A stretch of 64,000 bases of DNA from assembly GCF_004027225.2 (NCBI RefSeq), contig NC_044277.2, positions 99,999,725-100,063,724 of the forward strand. The letters are read 5' to 3'. The notes beneath the pieces were generated by a model that was not told where the DNA came from, searched no databases, and saw only the letters and a program-made list of their open reading frames with translations. Origin of the DNA: Strigops habroptila (lineage: Eukaryota; Chordata; Aves; Psittaciformes; Psittacidae). The position numbers and the translations under genes were made by a program. Shown in pieces: positions 11,901 through 23,900 of the stretch (positions within the stretch are counted from its first letter, which is position 1; every line of letters begins with the position of its first letter).

Positions 11901-14900
11901 TTATTTACTATTAATGTTTAACAATTGATTAATAATTGATTCAATTTTTAGGTTAAATTGTATATCAAGCAAATTTTGGAAGGAATCAAATATCTTCATG
12001 ACAACAACATCCTTCATTTGGACATTAAGGTAATATGCAATGGCAAGTCTAGCTTGTCATAATTTCTTGTTGGTCAGGGAATGGGTGTTCTTTGTTCGAG
12101 TTATTCTTACTTACAATTGAAAATATTGCCTGCTTTCAACAAAAGTTTCTCCCTTTGTTTTATTTCATTTACTAGCCACTGAATATCCTCATGGTTTATC
12201 CTGAAAGGGAAGACCTTAAGCTCTGTGACTTCGGATTTGCTCAGAAGGTCACGCCCTTTGAGCCCCAGTTCAGCAAATACGGGTCCCCAGAGTTTGTTGC
12301 TCCAGAAATTGTTACTCAATCTCCAGTGTCCAAAGCAACTGATATCTGGTAACCTCTCATCTTTCTAAAAAGCTATTGCCCTAGATAGCCTGAACATCCA
12401 CTAGTTTTTAATAAGTAAATTGAGTAGGGATGCTAACACAGGAAACTGCAAGTGAACACTGAGAATCCAAAACCCACCAGGGCTCTTTAAAGCTCCTTCT
12501 GTCTATTTTATTCAATCATAATTGAACTCTGACAGCTAATTAATGCAAAGGAGCATCTTAGAGAAGATGATCTTTATTAGAGGCAGCAACTGGGGAGGAT
12601 GATCCTAAAGGGCTTCCTAGAAAAAGCAAACAAACTAAAAATGGTATTTTGAGTCTTCTCCTCTATTTATGCTTTAAAAATGGAAGAGTACTTGAGAACA
12701 ATTATTTTAAAAAGTTGAATGGAAAAAAAAGAAGAGTGAAAAACACAGCTTTTGGGATTTATTTTTCTTGGAAAGGAGAGGAGAAGAAGGTGATCTTAGT
12801 CTGCCAGGGTGTCTAGTGGAAGAGGGGCTGTGTGCTTCAGAAGGGTGGAGAAATAGTGACAAATACCTGACATTTTTGTTCCCTCTCTCCTCAGGGCTGT
12901 TGGAGTTATCACATATTTAAGGTAAATAAATCTTCTTGGGAAGATTCATTCAATATCCCTTTGTCAGTCAGAGCCCTCCAGTACCTTCAAGTGGGATATT
13001 TGAGTGAAGTCTGAGTCCTTCTATAGCAAAAGCAATTTATTTCATGGTTTTCTCCTTTGCTCACTCTTTCCTGGATTCCCAGGCCTTTGGTCACTGCCCC
13101 TGCTTGAAGACCTGACAGTTGCTCTCCTTGTAGTTAGTGATGAGAGTGGTGGATGAGATTCAGTCTTCCCCTTGCCTGTTTTAGCTAACGCTCTACTGTA
13201 GCTGTGCAAAATCAAAATCTTAATTCCTTATCTGTGAAACAGGGATAAATAATTCCATTAAGTGCCATGTAATGCTGGGGTGAAAGATGCTCTGTTAGTG
13301 GATGCACTGCTCACAAGCACTGCAAGACCCATGCATGGAGTCCCTCAAGCATTTTAAAGCCCCTTGTAAGCATTTGTGCTTCTGTTTGAATAGCAAATAA
13401 AAGTCTAAAGTCTGTCTCCTTTTATTTTATGTTGTTTGATAAATAAGCCTAACTTGCAAGTCTCCATTTGCTGGGGAGAACGACAGAGCAACCCTTCTAA
13501 ATATCCAGAACGGGGAAATTTCATGGACCATTCCTGATTTTGTTCACTTGACTGAAGATGCAAAGGACTTTATGAAAGGGATCCTACAGCAGCACCCCAA
13601 GTGAGTGCACTTCTGTGCTTCCTGTAGCCAGTGTGCAAAGATGTTAGTGTCTCAGCAGGAAGATCTCAGCTCCTCAGAGCTGTGGTCGTTTAGAAAAGTA
13701 GAAATCTAAGTGAGATGTGGTGCGTTATGCGTTATGCTCTAACACTTTTTTATTATTCCCCATTACCCAAAGCACAACTCTGCAATTTGTGAAACTGGCC
13801 CAGTTCTGGTATGGTGATGTCCTTACTCCCTGACTCTTCCAGGCAGATGAGCTTCTGAAATGACACAGAGAAGTGGGAAGAGCAAGGACTGGTTTAGAGG
13901 GATTTATGAGAGAATTAAATAATATTAACCACATTCATTAAGTAATTTCAAGTACAAAAGGCGGCTTGAAGGCATGTTTGCAGGCACTTGTTTTTTAATT
14001 TAATTTCTATTCTGACTGCCTGCTGCCAAAGCTATTTTTGCTCTGGCCACCTAAAAAGTCAGAGTCGCTCATAGGGCTGCTCCTGACGCTCTTGAACAGG
14101 CTCCCTGCAGAGTACCATGGGGTCTTCCTGAGGATCTGTAGGGAGTCTCAGACTGAAAAAGGAGAATTGTTTCCCCTCAAGGGGAGGAAACCTTGGGTTG
14201 AAAGCCTCTGTTTGGCTTCTAGCTTTGAAACAGCAGCCGAAGGACACATACAAGTGTATGTGTGTGTCCACATGAAGTAGGCACCTTCATGAAGATCTTA
14301 TGGTTGCTGTTGGAAGTGACTTGCTACTAAAATGGTGATCTTTTCTCTTATCAGAGCCCGGCCTAGTGCCTTGGACTGTCTTTCACACAAGTGGTTCATG
14401 GTAAGCTTGTCCTGGTTCCTTATTAGACTCATTAGAAATATTGAGGTTGCAAGAGACCTTTAGAAGGGTAGCCCTTAGAGCTGCTCAATATTATTTGTCA
14501 GTTCATTTTTTTCTGATGGTCTCCTACTTTCTATCCTACAGAGAAGCTCAGGCATGGCTCTCCAGAAAGAGGAGACACATTGGTGTTTACATTCCAAGAT
14601 ATCTTTCCTTTCAAAAGATAAAGATTACTGCTGACATAAGCCAACATAGCATGTCTGTGTAGAAAGAAAACTGGATTTGCAGAGCAAAGTTATGGTTTAT
14701 ATTACAATGCTTAAGAAGAAAAGCTAAAAACTAACAATAACAAGAAAAAAATTTAATGGCATGCATTGAACAGGGTTTGCTTTTATCATTAAAAAGCTGA
14801 GATTGTCTACAATTTAGTCATGAGGGGATTATAGCATTTGGTCTACTGTAACTTTCCTGAACTAAACCGCTCTGGGAGAAGGGGATCCTAAAAAAAGAAA

Positions 14901-17900
14901 AACTTCTCAAGAAATTCAGTCAGGATTTTTAACCAATTATTTTCCTATCATTCCACCTGGCAGCATAATCTCCCCCTCGAAGCAGCTCATTTCATTAATA
15001 CAAAGCAGCTCAAGTTCATTGTGGCTCGGAGCAAGTGGCAGGTGAGTTGGCCTTTATCTATGCTGGTTCTTTTTAGTTATATATATTTTTAATTATATTT
15101 GTATTTTTAAAGTCTATCATGCCAGGACAGTGCTCACAGCAGAGATCTCAGCTTGGCTATGAAGGGGGAATAAGCCCAGGAGAGAGCAGTCAATGGATGT
15201 GACAGAAATAAATTATCCAGGCTTTTAATGCCTGGAAATCACCTGATCTCATGCAGGTGCTTGTAAGATGCATGGTTATGTCTAAGTTAGGTACCCTCAG
15301 CCACCTTTGCAATTGGTACTGAATTACAGACAGGTCCCAAGAAGACTCCTCTTTTCCTGCAGTTCTCTAAAATAATCAGAATGATTGCCTTCTGAAGATG
15401 CCTGTTTCTCTCTGTTGGCAGTAAGGGGAGGCCAGCTGCTCAACTATAACTGAGATGTCTTGCATGGCAGAAGGTAGAGCAGACGAATATTACCTCACGC
15501 AGTATGGTAGGTCTTCTGTTGGCCTAAGTCACTGCAGGTTGTACTGCAGTCAATGGATTTAAGGCCATTTACTCTAGCTAGGCTCTCATCTGAAGTGTTC
15601 CTTTAAAAACACTTTTCCATCTGCTTTGAGTGGCCAGATTGTCTTTGAAAACCTCATGCAGGATCCTGCTTCCCTGTTCACAACAGCAAGTATGTCCCCT
15701 GAAGTCAGTATAGTTTCACCTCTGTGAATGAGAGAAGAAGAAGACTTGGACAGCAGTGAGGCTTGGATTGATGATATGTACAAAAGGGTGTACAAGGCAA
15801 TGTGTTATTAAGCTAGCATGTGTGGTATTTAACAGTGCAGAAGTTCCATTTGGTATGCTTGCTTTACCATATTCCCACCACATTTCCATTTGATTGTGCT
15901 GTATTTTGTTTTGCTTTTCAGCGGTCTCTGATGTGCTATAAGTCCATACTGGTAATGCGGTCTATCCCAGAAATCCTAGAAAGGACTCATGAGAACACCT
16001 CCCTGGCCATCTCCCGACATCTTATTGAAGAAAGCACTTCATCCAGTACCAGCGGCTCCTCTTCAGACAACGAAAATTCCAATTTCCCCAAGAAGAGGCA
16101 CTTTGGCTCTACACCCGAACTCCACTTGTCCATACTTGATTCACCAAGCCACCAGGAGCCTCCAAAACACGCAAGTGAAGAGAAGCACTCCAAGATCTCA
16201 GTCCCTCCAGTAAAACCCATAAGGAGGAAGTATGCTTCAATGAAATCTGAGGTGGGGGAAAAATCACCTACAGAAAGCAAAGAGCTCATGGCAAGTATCT
16301 TAAAGGAGAAAGAGGAGGGGCTCCATCCTGGACTTCAAGATGAAAGAGCCGAGCAGTCCCAAAGAAGTGGTGCTACTGAGCCTTCATCAGAGAGGACTTC
16401 CACAGAAAGCACTTTGCCTCTGTGTCAGAAAGAAAAAACAGATGTATTTTTACCTGACAAGGACAGAGTTGAAAAAGCTGAGGATGGGACAGAAAAGCCA
16501 CCTGTCTGTGTTCCTAGACAGAGTGTCATTAAAAGCACTTTCTACAGCCAAGCAGCTGAGCTACCTGCAAGGGGGCCTTCCTCACCAGGCAGGGAGTTCA
16601 GGAGGCACCTGGACAGAGCCAGAAGGACTTTCCAGAAGGCTGGATATTCAAAGGTGCCCCTCAGTGGTCTCCGTGAACCCCTTCTAGAGCAGTTCGAACT
16701 GGAAGAAGAAGAAGAAGGAAAGTCTGATTATGGAGGTGATCACAGGGAAAATCTGCTTGGTTCCTTGACCAAATCAGCTTCATTTGATACTGCAAGGAAA
16801 CCACCGCATCCTGCCATTGCTGGTGCTAGCCGAAGCCGTTCCCTGGATGACTACAGGCTGAGAGCCTCAAGATCAGTGAGGGAAGAAGATATTTTGGAAG
16901 AAGACTGTGATGTATTGTCACAGGAAAGTTGCCCTGCAGGCAGTGGCCACTGCCACATTTCTGCAGGGCCTGGCAAGGGATATTCTGTAGACACTTCAAA
17001 GCAAGAGGACTTAAAGAGAGTGAGCAAGGATTGTTCAGAAGAGAAGCCCCCCCCTTCCACACAGTGTGAGGGTAATGGGTGTCCAACAGGTTTTGTGCAA
17101 CAGCTAGAGAGATTTCCAGTGTCACCTCATAGGAGTGAGAATAGGAAACCTTTACTGAAGAAGTCAAAAGCTACTTATATTGAGGCAGAAATTGATGATT
17201 TGGAAGGCAAAAGCCCCATTCTAACTGCCCAGCGCTCAGATGTAGCTGCATCATCAGCTCAAAAACATGAAAGCATGGAGAGTGAACATCAGGTGTCCAA
17301 GCAGCACCAGGCCTTGTATCGCAGTGGCAAGGTTTCTGATGATCTGGAAGGTGAGCCTCCAGGAGTCTTAACTGCTTCTCAAACACAAGTTGCTCCAGCT
17401 TCAGTCTGTGAGCTAGAATATAAGGAATACCCAAAGGTTCACGGTGAGGGTAGAAGTGTCGCCTTAGAAGGTGGAAGCTGTGACACTGGAAAGACTGTCT
17501 CACCATCGCTCCACAGGGATCAAAGTCAGGAGCTCTCACATCACAGATCGTCTTTTTACAGTGATGAGGAGTCTGCTGCTCTGGAGGGCTTAGTGGATGA
17601 GATGATTTCCCTCTCTGAAGAGATGAACGTTTGGGCAGATTCAGTTTCTGGCGAGGAGGAAAACAGAAAGCACATCTCTCCTCCCACAGAAATGGTCTAC
17701 CAAGGTAGTCAAAGCCAAGCACCCACAGAAACTTCCTTCCCTTCTGTACAAGGGAGTAAAAGAGGAGAAGTATCTGAGCTGTACCTTGCAGAACCCTATC
17801 CTGTCATGGGTGAGGAGTCAGTGGCACTGGAAGGGCAGGGAGCACAGATGGTTCCTCATGAATGTGAGCATCTGGAGGACTTGGCATTTGAGAGCGCCAC

Positions 17901-20900
17901 TTCTAGCCAAGCAAGTGTTTCCTCAACGGATAGCTTGGACACTGGAAAAAGACACAGTCAAGTGTCAGTGATCCAGGACACTGTTAAACATCCAGAAGTT
18001 TCTTTAGTGAAAATCAAAGACCTGTCAGACGAAACACCCAGCCTTGGCAGTGGAACTCCGAAATTTGACATATCAGAGGTAGAGCCTGCCTATTTGAATT
18101 TCTCTGACTTGTATGACATTGTCTATTTTCCATTTGAATTTATGAACTATAGGAAGGCTCCACCCAAACCAACTGGTAGACGGTTTATACCTTTTGGTGA
18201 AAGGGCAAGGTCCCCTCCTGCAGGACATTTGCATAAGGATAAAAGACTGTGCATCAGAGAACAGGCAGAGGACAAGAACAGGAAGAACCATTTGGAAATA
18301 TGTGAGGATTCAAAGGCAACTAACTTCTTAGCCACAGGGAAAGGGTCACAGAGTCATAAAGAAATGTATGGCCCCCAAAAAGACTCAAGTGGTAAGCAGA
18401 AAAGCTCTGTCTACAGCAAGCCAGGACTCTTTAAGCCATATGCAAGGTCTCATTCAGTGGAGCAGTCAGTGGAGCAGAGTCTGAAGAAGAAAGTAAAAGC
18501 TTCTGTCGCCCATATTTCAAGAATCCTAAAAGGAAAGATATCTCCTGAACCAGAGGCAGGGGAAGGTAAGTATTTTACTCTTCATAGATTCCTTCATAGA
18601 TGCCTTCACAGATTTGTTGCTACAACTAGGCTCTGCTAAATGTGCCTTTTCCCTTTACCTCAGCATATCTGAGGCTGTGGTTAGACTGTGATTACAAAAC
18701 TGGCAGTTGCAGGTTATGAAATCAGAGGTCTTCAGCTCCACCACTAGCTGCCTGTTACTGGCTCACTTCAGTGCAGAGTCAGCTGGGTTAATCTGCTGAT
18801 GGAAGTGGCTTAAATTCCCCTGTCTGAGTTTGTACAAAAGCAGATCAGGGCTGGATGGTGCTTTCCTTGCTGCAGTTTCTTCTGCAGTTATCATCTGACC
18901 ATGGTAAATCTTTAAAGCTAAAGTTCCTGGGAGAAGTCGGTGAGGTCACCCTGGCTACCTAAGTTGATGTCACTGGACTACAGAATCTCCTTTCTTCTCT
19001 GCCACCCCTAGATATGTGCTGTTGTTTTGGGACATCATTCTGTTTGTAACAGCTGTCACAGCCTTCTCTGTCGACTGAGAGCTTGTTAATAAGGAAACCT
19101 GTGACTTCTGAGCTGTTTATGTGTTAACAGCAGAACTGCGTGCTCTAAATGGATACCCCAGGGAGAAGGATGGCCTTGAATGACTTCTCATCCTTTCTCA
19201 AAACAGAGTTTGGTGAGCTGGGAAGTGAGGCAGTAGAAAAAGAGCTGTTAACAGGGGCTGAAGGATCCCTGAAGAGGAAATCAGCACTCTCTTCATTCAA
19301 GTTACCAAGCCTCATGCCAAAGGAGAAAGGTATTGCTATTACATAAGTCATCAGTTAGTTTTACCATGAAGTATCAGTAATGAACATGACAGTGCCGCGT
19401 GAGGCCAGTTTCTAAGGATGGATCTGCAATGACTGTCTGGACATGACCTGGACCAACTCATACGATATGAGCCAGCCTCCTACATTTACATCATAACTAT
19501 GTCCTTGTTAAAACTGCCTTGTCTTGCCATTGCTTGCAAATTGGAGTCATCCTAGGAAGCCACTGCAAAGTAATAAAATCTATGTGTAAGCTAGAAAGAG
19601 AATAAATGGAGTATTCAAGGGTGGGATGGCAGATCCAGGGAACTGTGAATTCCTATGCTCCGGTCCTGTGTCCGTGTGTAATGGCCAGACAAGCTACTGC
19701 AGATCTATAAAATGAAAAACACTGAGGCAGGCAGAAACAGCATGTCAGCAAAGCTGAACTTGTTTTTGCCCAGACACGTTTTCCCTGGACTCTAGCAGGA
19801 ACATTTTCTGAGGTCAGGTTAATGCCCCAGTATTCAGCAGAGCCCAGCCAAGCACTACAAAGGGCACGTGGGCTCCCAGACACTGTGGAGAAAAAACCCT
19901 GGACAAACACAGAAAACTTGAACTTCCCATTTCGCCTGGAGTCAGCAGCAGATTTGGTGCATTATGGGCTTTTTCCTCCTTCTGTATCCATCTTTTATGT
20001 CTTCTTGTCTCTTTGTTTTGGTTTGATCTGACCTCCTTGTCCTTGAAATACTATCATTTAGTTTTGCCCCCACATTTAAGCTGGGCAAGAAGAAAGCTCT
20101 TGCTGTGACATGCTCACTCTCTCCTCTGAGCTGTTCTGCTTGCCTTAGATGTACCAGCAGGACTGGGAAATCATAAAATCCTAGAATGGTTTAGGTTGGA
20201 AGGAACCTTAAAGCTCATCCAGTTCCAAACCCCTGCCACAGGCGGGGACACCTTCCACTAGACCAGGTTGCTCCAAGCCTTGTCCAACCTGGCCTTGAAC
20301 GCTGCCAGGGATGGGCAGCCACAGCTTCTCTGGGCAACCTGTGCCAGGGCCTCACCACCCTCACAGGGAAGAGCTTCTTCCTCAGATCTCATCTAAATCT
20401 CCCCTCTGTCAGTTTAAAGCCATTACTCCTTGTCCTACCCCAACATACCCTGGTAGAAAGTCCTTCTTCTACTTTCTTGTAGGCCCTGGAGCCTTCTCTT
20501 CTCCAGGCTGAACAAATATTTCATATCTCCCATCTAGCAGCCAGGTGTCCCAAATTTATTGCTAGAAATAAATAGAAATACTCAGAGGGAAACATCATAG
20601 AATCATAGAATGGTTTGGGTTGGAAAGGTCCATTAAGATCAAATGTCAGCTAACACTATAAAATGTCTAACTTACAGGACTTCTAAAGCTGAAGCTAGCT
20701 GTATATCTTCACTCCTTGTTCAGTCATACTCAGATTGGATCTACATATGGTCAAGAAATCAGGAAAGAAGTTCTTCCTAATATCTAATCTAAATCTCTCC
20801 TCTGTCAGTTTAAAGCCATTCCCCCTTGTCCTGTCCCTACCCATCCTTGTCAAAAGCCCCTCTCCAGATTTCTTTTCAGCCCCCTTTAGGTACTGGAAGG

Positions 20901-23900
20901 AGCTCTAAGGTCTCCCTGGAGCCTTTTCTTCTCCAGGCTGAATGCAAATACTCCCCATGGACCTCCAAGATCCTTCTGGGTTATTGTGTATGAGCAGTCC
21001 TACTGCATCCATGGGGCTGAACAGGGCTCCTACACCTGTGTGCCCAATGCCCAGGGGATTCTCCAACTGCTGGTCAATGGAATGTCAGAACTTTAACCAA
21101 AAATGTTCTTGAGCCAATTAAAAATGCTTTCTGATGTCCTGTGTGCATTTATTCTTCACATAGCCCTCCTGACCACTCTGAATTGCTGCTTTTCCTCTTT
21201 TTTGCAGCACCACTGTTCATTGAGGAGCTCATGGATCAGGCTGCTGCCGTCGGACAGTGCGTGACGCTGTCGTGCCGGACTGCAGCTCACTCCCCCCTGC
21301 ACATCGACTGGTTCAGAGGTGATGTTGGCATCCCTCTAGGGAGTCCTTTACCTCAGGAACAAGGGTTTAGACAGGCAGGAAGGGATTTAGACACCTTAGT
21401 ATAAATTTGCAGGGTACTTATCTCTCCTATCTTCTGCTTTTCAGATGGGACACCTGTCCAAAGCAGCAGCCGGATCCTCATCTCAAGTACTCTCAAAAAC
21501 TTCCAGCTGTTAACTGTTCTCTCTGTTAGTGCTGATGATTTTGGCGTTTACACCTGTGTGGCCACAAACTCCCTAGGCTCAGCATCCACCTCCTGCATCA
21601 TAAGAAAAGCAGGTAAGAGAAGTAGTACCTACAGAAAAGGTATTACAAGTACTTCTGTTGAAAAATGTGACCTGTAAATACCTGTGAGGTGAGATTTCTG
21701 CAGATAGATTCAAAGGACAATCCCTCCCTTGTCTGCTCTAGTTTACAGCCCTTGCTGTGTTGGTAGCATAGCACATTTTGCAGGGTTCTTTTCCTCCTCT
21801 GTTTAGTCTCTCTTCTGGATTCACAGACACTCCAGTAACCATGTGGTTCTAGAATCAAACTTCAAAATCTTAATGCAGAGTTTAAATTAGGCACGGTTAA
21901 GTTGTTGCTCCACCAGGTGTGTGTACACATATATATATTTAAATATATATATGTTATACATATATATATAAAGAATATCCGTAACTGAGAAATGCTGGGC
22001 AGGAGCTATGTATCACAGCAGTGCTATTGCTAACAGTCACTGGGTTTTGTGTCTCCTCTCAATAGAGGTTCCTCCCAGCCCTCCACCCCCTGACATTGTG
22101 GAGGTCTACAAGGATGGAGTGCAGATGGTCTGGAGACCTGTGGAAATGAATACCCCCGTCCATTACAGTGTCCAGTGCAAGAGCGAAGGTAAAGTGGAGT
22201 GCTGCCCTTATGCCTTACGCAGAGAATATCTCGATTTGTGTGCTCTCTTCCCCAGCCTGATTTTAGCCCCATAGTTTAGAGTTAGGGATGAAATTAATAC
22301 AACCATCCTTTAGCCATCTAGAAGTTAGATGTCATGCTGGCTAAGTCAGCAAAGCCATTGTGTAAGTACACATTTGTGTGAATCAAACTAGGTCACATGG
22401 AAGCTATGACCAAAAAGTGAATGGCTACAGAAGAATATGCGTGGCTGGAGCCAGATTCACAGTCCCGACTAATCCTCCCCAATTACAGTTCTGTCAATGT
22501 TATACACTAATGATGCCCAGCAACAACAATCAGCAGATAATATCATCCTATACCCAGGCTTTCTGTACGGTCTGTGGAGAAAGAAGGTCTATTAGAAGGG
22601 CAACTCATTCTATGCTAAACAGCCATGCTTTCTTCTTGCATTGATTATACAGGAAGGAAACTTGAGGCAAACAGGTAGGACAAGATAACAAAAGTTTGAC
22701 AAAACTTTATCATTCCTCTGATGCTCTCTTCCAAGATTTGGTCCAGAGCCTGATGAATTCAGTGGATGTTTTCTTGTTTAACTCCATAAACTTTGAATCA
22801 AATCCCCAAGCCTGTTCCATCTTTCCTGGAGCAGCTTTTGCTGTTGTTACTATTACGAATGCAATGTCGAATAGTAATTTCTCCTGCAGTCACACATACC
22901 TAGCCCTTTGGATTCAACTACTCCATGTTCCTTCTTTTAATTCTCGAAACATACAGGCACTCCTTTCTGGATTAGCATGAGCATGGGCAGCAGCTTTCTG
23001 CCTTTTCATTCTGGAGCTGGTGTCTGTTGGTTTTTCTCCAACACAGATCTCTCTATCGGTATTCCTTTTGCCACAACTGTTTGGGGAGGATACAAACACG
23101 GGTTGTTCCAATTAGGAAGAAAAACAGGAAATAGCATCTACAGTCTTTCACTGCATTCTGTGCATTTGGCAGGAACATTCAAAGTCCTGCTTTCCTGAAC
23201 ACAGGAGGATTAAAATAATCACAAAAAAAATCCCTTGTTTTATCCATTACTTGACAGTAGGCTTCTGCATGCTGCTTCTGCAGACACTTTTCTCTGTTAC
23301 TAAGCTGTATCTGCTCCTTCTTACACATACACACACACACTGATTCAACCAGTGCCCTACAAAGGCATTGACACCTTTGTTTTGAATGACAGATTTTTGT
23401 TTGTTTGAATGAAAGGATGGATTTAATCTCAGGCAGTCTCGTGGAATCGAGTTTACCTTGAGCACAACAGCAATGGCAAAGTATGGGACAGCATCATGTG
23501 AAATGAATGATCATTAAATGTTTGCTGGTGATTTTCTACTTCACATCATATTTCCAGGAGTAATGAGTCCAGAATATACCTACAATTTCAGTTCCCTGAG
23601 AAAACATCTGAGTTTCATAAAAGCTGATTAAACCTGCCCAAGTTTTAAACACTGGGTTTGCTAGGAGGATGTTAGTGGGTAGTTCTGTCCTGAAACCCTG
23701 TACCTCATGCTTTCAATTGGATCCAAGACAAGGGCAAAGGGAAAAAAACAGTTATTTCGCTAGGCTTTTGTTTGGAGTTCTCGATGTATATTTGCATTAG
23801 AGATTGGGGGCATGAATTAGATAAACAGAAACTATACAGAAAATTTCACCATTGCTCTGAAGCAATATTGCCACACCTTGGACTGATTTCACAAAAGATG

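Noticed and set aside
17171-17722. 183-codon open frame on the minus strand
   Set aside because: It is the antisense of the obscurin inter-kinase exon, with no start context, domain or splice support. The sense frame is clearly the coding one.
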